A stretch of 64,000 bases of DNA from Pelagimonas phthalicica (lineage in GTDB: Bacteria > Pseudomonadota > Alphaproteobacteria > Rhodobacterales > Rhodobacteraceae). Positions within the stretch are counted from its first letter, which is position 1, and every line of letters starts with the position of its first letter. The DNA lies in the NCBI RefSeq assembly GCF_004364805.1, contig NZ_SOAP01000002.1:496001-560000 (forward strand), given 5' to 3'. Below are positions 34,409 to 47,915 of this stretch, piece by piece. The notes beneath the pieces are model-generated. The model ran no database searches, was not told the origin of the DNA, and worked only from the letters and a program-made list of their open reading frames with translations. The translations under genes and the position numbers were made by a program.

Positions 34409-35749
34409 ATGACAGAGAAGCTACATATCGTTGGCGGCGGAATGGCCGGATCCGAGGCCGCCTGGCAGGCGGCTGAAAAAGGTGTTCACGTGGTGCTGCA
34501 CGAGATGCGGCCCAAGGTGAAAACATTTGCCCATCGCACTGAAATGTTTGGAGAAATGGTTTGCTCCAACTCCTTCCGCAGTGATGATGATGAACAAAAC
34601 GCGGTCGGGTTGCTGCATTGGGAAATGCGCGCGGCGGACAGTTTGATCATGACCAGCGCCAACACCCATCGCCTGCCCGCAGGCGGTGCCCTGGCTGTGG
34701 ATCGTGATCCTTTTGCGGAAACGATCACGCAAAAGCTGAAATCGCATCCCAATGTTGAAGTGTCCTATGAAGAGGTCACCGAACTGCCCGATCAGGGACA
34801 GTGGATCTTTGCCACCGGGCCTTTGACGTCTGAGGCGCTGGGGGCCGCGATCCAAAAGGAAACCGGAGCGGACCGTCTGGCCTTTTTCGATGCTATCGCC
34901 CCCATCGTTTACGCGGAAAGCATTGATATGTCCGTGGCTTGGATGCAGTCGCGCTATGACAAGGGTGAGACTGAGGAAGAGCGCAAAGCCTATCTCAACT
35001 GCCCGATGACCAAAGATCAGTATGAGGCGTTCATCGACGCCCTGCTGGCAGCTGACAAAACTGAATTCCATGACGGTGAAACCGCCGGGTATTTTGACGG
35101 CTGTCTGCCAATTGAGGTTATGGCCGAACGCGGGCGCGAGACCCTTCGCCACGGGCCGATGAAACCCGTTGGCCTGACCAACCCGCATAAGCCCGAAGAA
35201 AAGGCCTATGCGGTGGTGCAATTGCGCCGTGACAATGCCTTGGGCACTTTGTTCAACATTGTCGGCTTCCAAACCAAGATGAAGTATGGCGCGCAAACGG
35301 CTGTTTTCAAAATGATTCCAGGTTTGGAAGATGCGTTCTTTGCGCGTCTTGGCGGCATTCATCGCAACACCTTCCTGAACTCGCCCACCTTGCTGGACGA
35401 CCAGATGCGGTTGAAAAGCAAGCCCAATATCCGCTTTGCCGGACAGGTCACCGGTGTCGAGGGATATGTCGAATCCGCCTCTATGGGCTTGTTGGCGGGT
35501 CGCATGGCGGCTGCGGAGATCCTGGGAGCCGAGCTGCCTGTGGTGCCTCAGGACAGCGCCCATGGTGCCTTGATCCATCACATCACCGGCGGCGCCGAAG
35601 CCAAGACCTTTCAACCGATGAACGTCAACTTTGGCTTGTTCCGCCCGGTTGACGGGCTCAAAGGCGGCCGACGCGGGCGCAAGGATCGCTACAAAGCCTA
35701 TACGGATCGGGCAAAATCCGTCTGGTCGGAGTGGCTGTCGGGTCAATGA
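34409..35749 (+). CDS. trmFO: Folate-dependent tRNA (uracil-54-C5)-methyltransferase TrmFO
   Basis: 446 residues from [14 protein letters not shown] site [18 protein letters not shown], then [14 protein letters not shown] with the first conserved Cys and [15 protein letters not shown] with the second. [13 protein letters not shown] and the C-terminal [10 protein letters not shown] are also TrmFO marks. It methylates U54 of tRNA using methylenetetrahydrofolate and FADH2. The stop overlaps the gluQRS start by 4 bp, joining two tRNA-modification genes. Confidence 0.95.
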   Translation: MTEKLHIVGGGMAGSEAAWQAAEKGVHVVLHEMRPKVKTFAHRTEMFGEMVCSNSFRSDDDEQNAVGLLHWEMRAADSLIMTSANTHRLPAGGALAVDRDPFAETITQKLKSHPNVEVSYEEVTELPDQGQWIFATGPLTSEALGAAIQKETGADRLAFFDAIAPIVYAESIDMSVAWMQSRYDKGETEEERKAYLNCPMTKDQYEAFIDALLAADKTEFHDGETAGYFDGCLPIEVMAERGRETLRHGPMKPVGLTNPHKPEEKAYAVVQLRRDNALGTLFNIVGFQTKMKYGAQTAVFKMIPGLEDAFFARLGGIHRNTFLNSPTLLDDQMRLKSKPNIRFAGQVTGVEGYVESASMGLLAGRMAAAEILGAELPVVPQDSAHGALIHHITGGAEAKTFQPMNVNFGLFRPVDGLKGGRRGRKDRYKAYTDRAKSVWSEWLSGQ

Positions 35750-36609
35750 TCACCCGCTTTGCCCCCTCGCCAACCGGGCCATTGCATCTGGGCCATGCCT
35801 ATTCGGCGCTCTTGGCCCATGACATGGCCCGCGCCTGTGGGGGCACGTTTCTTTTGCGGATCGAGGATATCGACAGCACTCGCTCACGCCCGGAATGGGA
35901 ACAGCAGATTTATGATGACCTGCAATGGCTTGGCATTACCTGGGACGCCGAACCGATCCGCCAATCCGACCGCTTGCCCTCCTATAAATCCGCCTTGAAG
36001 GAGCTGTGGCACCGCCAATTGCTTTACCCCTGCACCTGCAATCGCAAAGACATTTTGGCCGCACTCGATGCGCCGCAAGAAGGTGTCGAACCTGACTATG
36101 GGCCAGACGGTTTGATCTATCCCGGCACGTGTCGGGACAAGACCAACCGCAACACGGCCTATCCAGATGGCAGTGTAATAAGGTTGGACATGGCCAAAGC
36201 GATTGCCGCAATCGGACAAGATCAATTGCACTTTCTTGAAACCGGCGAGCCGGTTGATCACAAAGCGCAGTTCATCACGACTCCCGCCTCAGATATCACA
36301 TCAACAATCGGCGACATTATCCTGTCTCGCAAAGATTTTCCCGGGTCTTACCACCTCTCGGTCGTTCTCGACGATGCAGCGCAAGGGATCACCGATGTCA
36401 TTCGCGGTGCTGACCTTTTTGAGGCCACGCAGATCCATGTCGCCCTGCAAGCTTTGCTGGACCTTCCGACACCGCGCTATCACCACCACCACCTGATCCG
36501 CGACGACAATGGCAAGCGCCTCGCCAAACGGGACGATGCGCGCGCCATTTCCAAATACCGGGCCGAAGGCGCGACGCCGGAAGACATCCGGCGCATGGTC
36601 GGGCTTTGA
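35746..36609 (+). CDS. gluQ: Glutamyl-Q tRNA(Asp) synthetase
   Basis: 287 residues. [15 protein letters not shown] is the class I HIGH region and [16 protein letters not shown] the KMSKS-like loop. The truncated length (no anticodon-binding domain) and a Cys-rich [10 protein letters not shown] with YPGTCRD as zinc ligands separate GluQRS from full GltX. It attaches glutamate to queuosine at position 34 of tRNA-Asp. The tRNA-Asp genes at 52038 and 52151 would be its substrates. Confidence 0.94.
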   Translation: MITRFAPSPTGPLHLGHAYSALLAHDMARACGGTFLLRIEDIDSTRSRPEWEQQIYDDLQWLGITWDAEPIRQSDRLPSYKSALKELWHRQLLYPCTCNRKDILAALDAPQEGVEPDYGPDGLIYPGTCRDKTNRNTAYPDGSVIRLDMAKAIAAIGQDQLHFLETGEPVDHKAQFITTPASDITSTIGDIILSRKDFPGSYHLSVVLDDAAQGITDVIRGADLFEATQIHVALQALLDLPTPRYHHHHLIRDDNGKRLAKRDDARAISKYRAEGATPEDIRRMVGL

Positions 36610-36628
36610 GTTCGAGAGCAGCCAGTCC

Positions 36629-36988
36629 CTATTTCATCGGCTTCATCAGCTCGACTTCTTCACCATCGGTGACCGAGGTGTAAAAGCACGAGCGACGATT
36701 GGTGTGACAAGCAGGCCCCTCTTGGTTCACAACCGCCAGCAGGCAATCCTGATCACAATCAACGCGCAGATCGATCAGTTCCTGCGTATGCCCCGAGGTT
36801 TCCCCTTTGATCCAGAAGGACTGGCGCGAGCGAGACCAATAAGTGACTCGCTTGGTTTCAAGGGTTTTTGCGACGGCGTCGGCGTTCATCCAGGCCATCA
36901 TCAGGATCTCGCCAGTCCCATCTTGCTGCGCAATACAAGGGATCAGGCCATTCGCATCATAGACCAAGGTCGCAGGATCAAAGGACAT
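36629..36988 (-). CDS. hisI: Phosphoribosyl-AMP cyclohydrolase
   Basis: 119 residues. MMAWMNADAVAKTLET, TYWSRSRQSFWIKGETSGH and DCDQDCLLAVV (metal-binding Asp and Cys) then ACHTNRRSCFY match HisI. It opens the purine ring of PR-AMP, the third histidine-synthesis step. As usual in Rhodobacterales it is a stand-alone gene without a fused HisE domain. Convergent with gluQ, 19 bp apart. Confidence 0.96.
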   Translation of the reverse strand: MSFDPATLVYDANGLIPCIAQQDGTGEILMMAWMNADAVAKTLETKRVTYWSRSRQSFWIKGETSGHTQELIDLRVDCDQDCLLAVVNQEGPACHTNRRSCFYTSVTDGEEVELMKPMK

Positions 36989-37056
36989 AGGAATAAAAAC
37001 CTTTTTCTTGGGTTACGATGATCCTATCTATGGGGAACAGAGGAAAAGGAAAACCC

Positions 37057-37509
37057 ATGTCCGGCGAAAATGACCTGATCAAACTCTATTCCGGCAAGAT
37101 CCTGGAACTTGCTGCGGATATTCCGCGTTTGGGTCGTCTTGAGGCCCCGGATGCCAGCGTCAAGAAACGCTCACCTCTGTGTGGATCAACGGTTACCGTT
37201 GACATTAGTCTCAAGGATGGCGTGGTGTCGGACTACGCTCAGGATGTGAAGGCCTGCGCGCTGGGGCAAGCGTCAGCCTCGGTCGTCGGAGCCGCCATTG
37301 TTGGGCAATCCGCTGAACAAATCCAGGCAGCGCGCGATGCGTTAAAGGCGATGTTGAAAGAGGACGGGCCCACCCCGACCGCACCATTTGACGGGCTTGA
37401 GGTCCTGCGCCCTGCCGCGACCTATAAGAACCGCCATGCCTCGATCCTTTTAGCATTGGATGCGGCCTGCGAAGCGGCCTCTCAGGCGAAGGAAAGTCAG
37501 ACGGCTTAA
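37057..37509 (+). CDS. IscU/NifU-like Fe-S scaffold protein
   Basis: 150 residues from the Met at 37057; the longer frame adds a basic stretch without a better ribosome site. SPLCGSTVTVDISLKDGVV and KACALGQASASVVGAAIVGQ carry two conserved Cys with their usual surrounding, and YKNRHASILLALDA has the region where the third ligand Cys of IscU would be but reads Arg-His instead. This is the common alphaproteobacterial variant annotated as an iron-sulfur assembly scaffold. Whether it builds clusters is unproven. Confidence 0.8.
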   Translation: MSGENDLIKLYSGKILELAADIPRLGRLEAPDASVKKRSPLCGSTVTVDISLKDGVVSDYAQDVKACALGQASASVVGAAIVGQSAEQIQAARDALKAMLKEDGPTPTAPFDGLEVLRPAATYKNRHASILLALDAACEAASQAKESQTA

Positions 37510-37548
37510 TCTTCCATTCGCGAGTTTCGGCTAAAAGAGGCGAAACAC

Positions 37549-38970
37549 GTGAAATGGAACAGCTTTATGCAACATGATCGAGATCTGGCTGCGCCCGATA
37601 CGACAGATGAACTTGGCAAATTAACCAAGGCCGCGACAGGCCTTGGCCGCGAAACTGTGGATATTGGCGGTTTTTTGCAGGATCTGGATGATCGCTGTCA
37701 CGCTCAGTTGGATAATCTTGGGGGCGTGAAAACCCATACGAACAACCTGGCAACCGTGTCCGAACGCATGGTCGATGCCGTCAAACGGATGACCACTGCT
37801 GCGGACGATGCTATTGGAAGCATTGGAAAATCCACCGATCTGATTGCGCAGAATGGCCAGAATGCCCAGGACTTGGCGGAATGGGTCCGGTCGGTTAATG
37901 CCGAAAGCACCACGGTCGAGGAAATGCTTCAGGCGGTCCGCAGTTCAAACACAGAAATTTCCGACATCGCTTGGCAAGTCCACATTCTGGCCGTGAACGC
38001 CAAGATCGAAGCAGCGCGCGCTGGCCCAGCAGGCAAAGGGTTTTCAATCGTGGCCGATTCGGTGTCCGAACTTAGCCAAAAGACGGCTGATGCCGCGGAT
38101 ACAATTTCTTCCACGGTCAAACGCCTGTCAGAATGGATGGCGCGATTGCATCAAGGGGCGCAAACGACGTCAGAAAAAGCAAATCAGGTGTTGGACCACA
38201 GCAGCGACGCCGACCAGGCCCTGAATGAAATCCAACAATATATGGGCACATTGCGCGATGATGCTCATGGGCTTAGCGATGAAACCAGTGCGGCGCAAAA
38301 CGCGGTTCATCAAGTCGGCGATGTCGTCACCAGTCTGATCTCCTCGGTCACGGATGTGGCCACCGGCGTTGACGAAGCGACACGGCGCTGTGACAAGCTC
38401 GTCGATACCTCGGAAAACATCCTTCAACACGCTGTCGCGCTTGGCGGCAATGGCGACGATTCAGGGATGATCACCTTGGTGCAGGACACGGCCGGGCGCA
38501 TTAGCGAAGTGTTTGAAACCGCCATCAAAAGCGGGAAAATCTCGCTCAACCAAATGTTTGATGAGACATATCAACCCATTGCGAACACCGATCCACAGCA
38601 GGTGCAAACGGCCTTTACGCGGTTAACCGACAATGTCCTGCCGGCGATCCAGGAACCTTTGCTAGAGGCGGATGACAACATCGTTTTCTGCGCTGCCATT
38701 GACCGCAACGGCTACTTGCCGACACACAATAAGAAATTCTCACAACCACAAAGCAGCGACCCCGTCTGGAATGCCGGGAACTGTCGCAACCGGCGCATTT
38801 TCGATGACCGCGTTGGGTTGAAAGCCGGGCAAAGTGAGGCACCTTTCCTGTTGCAGGTCTATCGGCGTGATATGGGGGGCGGCAATTTTGTCCTGATGAA
38901 GGATCTTTCGGCCCCTATTCGTATCCAAGGCCGCCATTGGGGTGGGTTCCGTATCGGTTACAAGATCTAA
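37549..38970 (+). CDS. Soluble methyl-accepting chemotaxis protein
   Basis: 473 residues from GTG (AGAGG 9 bp ahead); ATG at 37567 is an alternative. No transmembrane segment. The long coiled coil includes the signalling tip near NTEISDIAWQVHILAVNAKIEAARAG (pieces at about 140-165), then SIVADSVSELSQKTADAAD. The C-terminal part (about 380-470), FCAAIDRNGYLPTHNKKFSQ to GRHWGGFRIGYKI, resembles a PAS/Cache-like sensory module placed after the coil. It is a cytoplasmic receptor; the signal and Che partners are not in the window. Confidence 0.85.
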   Translation: MKWNSFMQHDRDLAAPDTTDELGKLTKAATGLGRETVDIGGFLQDLDDRCHAQLDNLGGVKTHTNNLATVSERMVDAVKRMTTAADDAIGSIGKSTDLIAQNGQNAQDLAEWVRSVNAESTTVEEMLQAVRSSNTEISDIAWQVHILAVNAKIEAARAGPAGKGFSIVADSVSELSQKTADAADTISSTVKRLSEWMARLHQGAQTTSEKANQVLDHSSDADQALNEIQQYMGTLRDDAHGLSDETSAAQNAVHQVGDVVTSLISSVTDVATGVDEATRRCDKLVDTSENILQHAVALGGNGDDSGMITLVQDTAGRISEVFETAIKSGKISLNQMFDETYQPIANTDPQQVQTAFTRLTDNVLPAIQEPLLEADDNIVFCAAIDRNGYLPTHNKKFSQPQSSDPVWNAGNCRNRRIFDDRVGLKAGQSEAPFLLQVYRRDMGGGNFVLMKDLSAPIRIQGRHWGGFRIGYKI

Positions 38971-39027
38971 AGCGAAGCCTTTGGCGAAAGGCAGCGAAAG
39001 CTGATTCCAGGTAAATTGAAAACGCTC

Positions 39028-39062
39028 AAAAAAAACCGCCGCTCTCTGGTCAGAGGCGGCGG
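39028..39062 (-). terminator. Terminator of the small membrane-protein gene
   Basis: On the minus strand CCGCCGCCTCT pairs with AGAGCGGCGG (one bulge) and runs into eight T, about 125 nt past the stop of the 39-residue gene. The long 3' region between (39063-39185) holds no supported gene. Confidence 0.8.
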
Positions 39063-39185
39063 CAAGGCATGCGTATCTTTCGTGACCGTGACAGGTTTCG
39101 GCGTCAGGCAGGATACCGAAGGGGACAGGCAGGCATCGGGACAGGTGATGCAGTCAGGCCAGTGTCACGAAACGCAGGCAGAAAC

Positions 39186-39305
39186 TCAAAGCATGGGCAG
39201 ATGCAGGGCACCATAGAGGATCACAACCAAAGAAACGGCCCCAAGCCCATCCTTCCAAAGCGTGTGTTGCTGGCGGGTCAAGGCGGTTTTGACTGTCTCC
39301 AACAT
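39186..39305 (-). CDS. 39-residue single-pass membrane protein
   Basis: Too short for usual gene calling. An ideal ribosome site GGAGGA lies 6 bp before the ATG at 39305. The peptide has a polar N-terminus (MLETVKTALTRQQHTLWKDG) and a hydrophobic C-terminal segment GAVSLVVILYGALHLPML that can span the membrane once. It lies 98 bp downstream of recG on the same strand, with its own promoter overlapped by GTTC-type half-sites, and a strong terminator follows. Function unknown; SOS-induced small division inhibitors such as Caulobacter SidA are an analogy, not a homology claim. Confidence 0.7.
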   Translation of the reverse strand: MLETVKTALTRQQHTLWKDGLGAVSLVVILYGALHLPML

Positions 39306-39321
39306 GGCGCGTCCTCCGTGT

Positions 39322-39396
39322 GTTCCATCTTGTTGCCTCTTTGTTCTCACATTGTTAACCCCGTGTAAAGAATAAAATGAGAACAAAGGGGAACAA
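39322..39396 (-). promoter_or_regulatory. Promoter with phased GTTC half-sites, possible LexA control
   Basis: Minus-strand promoter: TTGTTC (39391-39396), 16-bp spacer, TATTCT (39369-39374). Around it, GTTC-like half-sites recur every 10-11 bp: on the plus strand at 39322, 39332, 39343 and 39354, on the minus strand at 39391, 39381 and 39370. Three pairs fit the alphaproteobacterial LexA form GTTC-N7-GTTC with one mismatch each (39332-39346, 39343-39357, 39370-39384). Regulation by LexA is inference. Confidence 0.5.
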
Positions 39397-39403
39397 AAGA
39401 AGG

Positions 39404-43614
<4,211 letters not shown>

Positions 43615-43675
43615 CTATTCGCTCGCTCACATGATCTGTGATAGGCGGGGTCAATGGCAAGGTCCAGCGCCAGAA

Positions 43676-44392
43676 TTACCCGTTGGCGGCCAGCGCCTTT
43701 GGTTCATCTGCAGAGGGTTCCGGATCGCGCAGAACATAGCCACGCCCCCAGACCGTTTCGATGTAATTATCATCACCGGTGGCTTCGGAAAGTTTCTTGC
43801 GCAACTTGCAAATGAAGACGTCGATAATCTTCAATTCCGGCTCATCCATACCGCCGTATAGGTGGTTCAGGAACATTTCTTTGGTCAGGGTTGTGCCCTT
43901 GCGCAGGGACAACAATTCGAGCATTTGGTATTCTTTGCCCGTCAAATGTACTGGTTTTCCAGCGACTTCGACGGTTTTGGCATCCAGATTGACCGAGATC
44001 TTGCCCGTGCGGATGATCGATTGCGAATGCCCTTTGGAACGGCGGATAATGGCGTGGATGCGTGCGACCAGTTCATCCCTGTGAAAGGGTTTGGTCATAT
44101 AGTCGTCGGCACCAAATCCAAAACCTTTGATCTTGCTCTGGGTGTCGTCATCACCCGACAGGATCAAAATCGGAGTTTCGATACGCGCCACGCGCAGTTG
44201 ACGCAGCACTTCATGCCCGTTGATGTCAGGAAGGTTCAGGTCAAGCAAAATAAGATCGTAATCGTAAAGCTTGGCCAGATCGATCCCTTCCTCACCCAGA
44301 TCCGTCGAATAGACGTTCAGGTTCGCATGGCTCAGCATCAACTCGATGCTTTTGGAGGTTGTTGGATCGTCTTCAACCAACAGAATTCGCAT
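43676..44392 (-). CDS. ctrA: CtrA, cell-cycle master response regulator
   Basis: 238 residues. [20 protein letters not shown], phospho-Asp51 in [18 protein letters not shown] and [15 protein letters not shown] are the CtrA receiver; the winged helix has [24 protein letters not shown] (about 147-170) and [12 protein letters not shown]. In Rhodobacterales CtrA is non-essential and drives motility, gene-transfer agent and quorum-linked genes. sciP, its inhibitor, lies directly upstream on the same strand. A GGAGA ribosome site precedes the start. Confidence 0.96.
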   Translation of the reverse strand: MRILLVEDDPTTSKSIELMLSHANLNVYSTDLGEEGIDLAKLYDYDLILLDLNLPDINGHEVLRQLRVARIETPILILSGDDDTQSKIKGFGFGADDYMTKPFHRDELVARIHAIIRRSKGHSQSIIRTGKISVNLDAKTVEVAGKPVHLTGKEYQMLELLSLRKGTTLTKEMFLNHLYGGMDEPELKIIDVFICKLRKKLSEATGDDNYIETVWGRGYVLRDPEPSADEPKALAANG

Positions 44393-44485
44393 GTCCCGTC
44401 TCCGAAAATTAGTACGTGTTAAGATTACTCTGAGGTAAAAAGGTTAACGCACAACTAACATAGATCGGTTCTTGGGATTTGCAAC

Positions 44486-44764
44486 TTATGGTTGCCGATA
44501 TTGCTGCACACGCGTGACCTTGAGCGCGTCTTCGCCATGTTCGGTGGCCGCGCGCACCCATTCCAACAATTCTTCCTCACTCAAACCATACCGCTCAAGT
44601 GCTTGATCTGGCGTCAAAAGTCCGTTTTGAACGGCTTTGACAACCGATGCTTTGCGCGATGCCACCCACCGGCGCGTTTCTGCCGGGGGCAGGTCAGCCC
44701 GGGTCATCATGCTTCCATCCGGAAGCTTAACAGCACGGGGCCCCTCAATTTTTTTCAGAAACAT
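44486..44764 (-). CDS. sciP: SciP, CtrA-binding transcription inhibitor (DUF1153)
   Basis: 92 residues from the Met with GGAG 8 bp ahead; a Met 33 bp earlier has a poorer site. KLPDGSMMTRADLPPAETRRWVASRK (split), LLTPDQALERYGLSEEELLEW and the end TRVQQYR match SciP. In Caulobacter SciP binds CtrA at promoters and blocks RNA polymerase recruitment. It is followed by ctrA after 93 bp, an A+T-rich spacer with TTAAC half-sites that could bind CtrA. Confidence 0.92.
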   Translation of the reverse strand: MFLKKIEGPRAVKLPDGSMMTRADLPPAETRRWVASRKASVVKAVQNGLLTPDQALERYGLSEEELLEWVRAATEHGEDALKVTRVQQYRQP

Positions 44765-44885
44765 TGTTAACTCCACGTCTCGATTTGCGCCCATCAAGAC
44801 ATGCGCTGTTTAACGAGGGCTAAAGCGCCCCCTTGAGAGTATTTCAGATTTTCCTATATTCTTGCGCGTCTTCAGGAGATTCAGA

Positions 44886-46028
44886 ATGCCGCTCGATCCA
44901 AGCCCGCTCAATTCGCTGGGCCTGCCCAAACCGCCGTCAGAAACCCGCGTTGTCGTTGCCATGTCCGGCGGCGTCGATAGCTCTGTTGTGGCCGCGATGC
45001 TCAAGGAAGAGGGCTATGATGTGGTGGGCGTAACGCTGCAATTATATGACCATGGCGCGGCTTTGGCCAAGAAAGGTGCCTGTTGCGCGGGCATCGATAT
45101 TCATGACGCGCGCCGCGTCGCCGAAGAGATGGGTTTCCCGCATTACGTCTTGGATTATGAGAATATTTTCCAGGAAGCGGTGATCGAAGAATTCGCCGAT
45201 AGCTACCTTGGCGGGGCCACACCGGTGCCCTGCATTCGTTGTAATGAAAGGGTCAAATTTAAAGATCTTTTGGAAACGGCCAAGGATCTGGACGCCGATT
45301 GCATGGCCACCGGCCACTACATCCAGCGCAAAATGGGCCCAAACGGAGCCGAGCTGCATTCCGCCACCGATTCGAATCGCGATCAAAGTTACTTTTTGTT
45401 CTCAACCACGCCGGAGCAACTGGATTTCCTGCGCTTTCCCCTGGGCCACCTGCCGTCCAAAGAAGCAACGCGCGAGCTGGCTGCGAAATACGGGCTGGCC
45501 GTGGCGGATAAACCCGATAGCCAGGATATCTGCTTTGTCCCGGATGGGAATTATGCTGGTGTGATCGAGAAATTGCGCCCTGGTTCTGCCGAACCGGGTG
45601 AGATTGTACATGCGGATGGGCGCGTGTTGGGCCAGCATAATGGCGTGATTCACTACACGATTGGTCAGCGGCGCGGGCTTGGCATTGGTGGGCTGAGCGA
45701 GCCGCTCTATGTGGTGCGCCTCGATGTGGACAAGAAAGAGGTTGTTGTCGGCCCCAAAGAAATGCTGGCGACCCGAACCATTCCCGTGCGCGAAATCAAC
45801 TGGCTGGGCGATAAACCTTTGACATCGCGAACGGAATGGCATGTGGCAGTCAAAGTCCGCTCGACCCGCCCACCGCGCGAAGCCATCATCCGACCAATCT
45901 CGGACACCGAGGCCGCAGTTGAATTGATCACCCCCGAAGAAGGTGTCAGCCCCGGCCAGGCCTGTGTTTTCTATGATCCAGACAGTTCGCGCATCTTTGG
46001 CGGCGGCTGGATCTGGCGCGGGTATTAA
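44886..46028 (+). CDS. mnmA: tRNA-specific 2-thiouridylase MnmA
   Basis: 380 residues from the Met after AGGAGA. PP-loop [16 protein letters not shown], the first catalytic Cys in [13 protein letters not shown] and the second in [16 protein letters not shown]-terminal beta-barrel after about 220. It thiolates U34 of tRNA Lys, Glu and Gln. Divergent from sciP, 121 bp between the two starts. Confidence 0.97.
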   Translation: MPLDPSPLNSLGLPKPPSETRVVVAMSGGVDSSVVAAMLKEEGYDVVGVTLQLYDHGAALAKKGACCAGIDIHDARRVAEEMGFPHYVLDYENIFQEAVIEEFADSYLGGATPVPCIRCNERVKFKDLLETAKDLDADCMATGHYIQRKMGPNGAELHSATDSNRDQSYFLFSTTPEQLDFLRFPLGHLPSKEATRELAAKYGLAVADKPDSQDICFVPDGNYAGVIEKLRPGSAEPGEIVHADGRVLGQHNGVIHYTIGQRRGLGIGGLSEPLYVVRLDVDKKEVVVGPKEMLATRTIPVREINWLGDKPLTSRTEWHVAVKVRSTRPPREAIIRPISDTEAAVELITPEEGVSPGQACVFYDPDSSRIFGGGWIWRGY

Positions 46029-46412
46029 ACGAACTCAACTTCTGACTGCGCAACCCGGGCCAAGTATTCCCCACCAACCGCACCGCCCGCGCAACAGGCA
46101 ACGGGGGCAATCGGTACAAAACAAGGCGCGTTTGGGGGAGATCGCCCCACCGCGCCAATTTCCAGAAACACGCCAGAAGCCCCCAATCTGTACAAAACAG
46201 CTCGCGTTTCGGAGGGATTGCCTAGCGCGCCGCTTCGCGGTTTTCGGAGAGGTGAAAGGGGCCAGCCCCTCTTGCCGCAAGCGGCAATTCACCCCGGAGT
46301 ATTTGCCACCACGAAGAAACACGAACACCTTTGGTTTCTTTGGGCCTAAAATATCTTGGGGGAGTCTGCTTGCAGACGGGGGCAACGCCCCCTGCCCGCT
46401 CACGTCAATAGG
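46029..46412. repeat. Repeat-rich intergenic region after mnmA
   Basis: No gene. It contains two tandem elements. First, a 38-bp direct repeat (46109-46146 and 46185-46222, 30 of 38 identical) sharing GTACAAAACA and CGCGTTT, with a period of 76 bp. Second, an inverted pair of the dispersed palindromic repeats: a reversed copy at about 46256-46320 (GGGGCCAGCCCC hairpin, then CCGGAGTATTTG) and a forward copy at 46334-46393 (TTTCTTTGGGCCTAAA, ATATCTTGGGG, GGGGGCAACGCCCCC). The latter ends 19 bp from the fabF stop and likely terminates the fabF transcript and mnmA. Confidence 0.75.
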
Positions 46413-47621
46413 TTAGGGTCGCGCCAATGCGATGACTGCGTTCAGCCCGCCAAAAGCAAAGGCGTTGGACATGACCACGTCGACCTTGGCCTCGCGCGCC
46501 TCATTGGGGACCACGTCCAGGGCGCATTCGGGATCCGGCTCTTCGTAATTGATGGTTGGCGCGATCACGCCATCGCGCAGCGCCATCAAACAGGCGAGCA
46601 GCTCCACGGCACCGGTGCCGCCGATCAGATGGCCATGCATCGACTTGGTCGAGGAGATCATCAGATTGTCCGCATGGGCACCAAACACATCCGCAACCGC
46701 AGCGCATTCGGTTTTGTCATTGGCGGCCGTGCCGGTGCCATGGGCGTTGATATAGCTGACGCGCTCTTTCGCGATTTGGCCGTCCTTCAACGCACCTGAA
46801 ATCGCCCGAGCCGCGCCTGCTTTGGACGGCATGACGATGTCAGCGGCATCCGAGCTCATGGCAAAACCGATGATTTCCGCCAGGATATCAGCGCCACGGG
46901 CGCGAGCGTGTTCGTATTCTTCAAAGACAAAGACACCAGCGCCTTCGCCCTGCACCATGCCGTTGCGGGTAGCAGAGAACGGGCGGCAGGCCTTTTTGGA
47001 CATGACACGCAGCCCTTCCCAGGCCTTCACACCGCCAAAACACAACATCGCCTCGGACCCGCCGGTGATCATCGCCGGGGCCATACCCGAGCGCACCATC
47101 TGATAGGCTTGCCCCATGGCGTGGTTGGAGCTGGCGCAGGCGGTGGACACGGTAAAGGTCGGGCCGCGTAGGTTGAACTCCATGCTGACATGGCTGGCAG
47201 CGGCGTTGTTCATCAGCTTGGGCACCACAAAGGGATGCACCCTGTTCTTGCCCTCTTCATAGACGGCGCGAAAATTCTCGTCCTGCGTGGTCAGCCCGCC
47301 GCCGGAATTGCCCAGGATCACCCCGGAACGATCCGCAAGCTCGCCATGAAATTCGAGCCCCGATTGCGCCAGCGCCTGACGGGCGGCCAAAAGCGTGAAC
47401 TGGGTGAACCGATCATAGAGCGAGAGCTGTTGGCGGTTGAAATAGGTCTCCGCCTCATAGCCCTGAACCTGCCCGCCGATCTTGATCGCCAGACGGTCCA
47501 CATCCTGAAAGTCCAAAGGGCCAATGCCGCATGTGCCCTCTCGCATGGCAGCATAGGTGGCGGGGACATCAAAGCCGAGCGCATTGATGGTTCCCGCGCC
47601 GGTAATGACGACCCGTTTCAC
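46413..47621 (-). CDS. Beta-ketoacyl-ACP synthase, FabF-type
   Basis: 402 residues. Thiolase-fold condensing enzyme: nucleophile Cys in TVSTACASSNHAMGQAY, and the two His in INAHGTGTAANDKTE and STKSMHGHLIGGTGAVE. It extends acyl-ACP with malonyl-ACP. It lies after lpxD and an acyl carrier gene, overlapping the latter by 4 bp, so it probably serves a dedicated acyl chain (for lipid A or a similar product) rather than bulk fatty acid synthesis. fabF as a gene name would imply the housekeeping role, which is uncertain. Confidence 0.88.
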   Translation of the reverse strand: MKRVVITGAGTINALGFDVPATYAAMREGTCGIGPLDFQDVDRLAIKIGGQVQGYEAETYFNRQQLSLYDRFTQFTLLAARQALAQSGLEFHGELADRSGVILGNSGGGLTTQDENFRAVYEEGKNRVHPFVVPKLMNNAAASHVSMEFNLRGPTFTVSTACASSNHAMGQAYQMVRSGMAPAMITGGSEAMLCFGGVKAWEGLRVMSKKACRPFSATRNGMVQGEGAGVFVFEEYEHARARGADILAEIIGFAMSSDAADIVMPSKAGAARAISGALKDGQIAKERVSYINAHGTGTAANDKTECAAVADVFGAHADNLMISSTKSMHGHLIGGTGAVELLACLMALRDGVIAPTINYEEPDPECALDVVPNEAREAKVDVVMSNAFAFGGLNAVIALARP

Positions 47622-47878
47622 GAGACCTGCTCGGCAATCAGTTTTTCGATGCCTGCGATGATCTTGGCGACCGAGGAGATGTCAAAATCGCTCTCGCTGG
47701 GATCGTTGGCGTTGAAGGGCACCGAGATATCAAAGGCTTCTTCGATGGCGAAAATCGCTTCGACCAATCCAAGGCTGTCGATTCCGAGATCTTCTGGTGA
47801 GCTTTCCAATGTCACATCCGAGGGCTCGAGCAGAGCCTGTTCAGCAACAATTGCGATGACCTGGTCTTTGACGTTCAT
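47618..47878 (-). CDS. Dedicated acyl carrier protein
   Basis: 86 residues, acidic. The phosphopantetheine Ser is in LGIDSLGLVEAIFAIEEAF (about 42-60; consensus DSL). It differs from housekeeping AcpP (DSLDTVELVMALEEEF) and, by its neighbours lpxD and a FabF-type synthase, recalls AcpXL, the carrier for the long lipid A acyl chain in rhizobia. The equivalence is inference. Stop overlaps the synthase start by 4 bp. Confidence 0.88.
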   Translation of the reverse strand: MNVKDQVIAIVAEQALLEPSDVTLESSPEDLGIDSLGLVEAIFAIEEAFDISVPFNANDPSESDFDISSVAKIIAGIEKLIAEQVS

Positions 47879-47915
47879 CTTCCCCGTCCTGTAACCGTTT
47901 CGCCTTCGCAGTGAT

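Noticed and set aside
44393-44485. A full CtrA box (TTAA-N7-TTAA) upstream of ctrA
   Set aside because: Only single TTAAC half-sites at wrong spacing (about 25 bp) are present.
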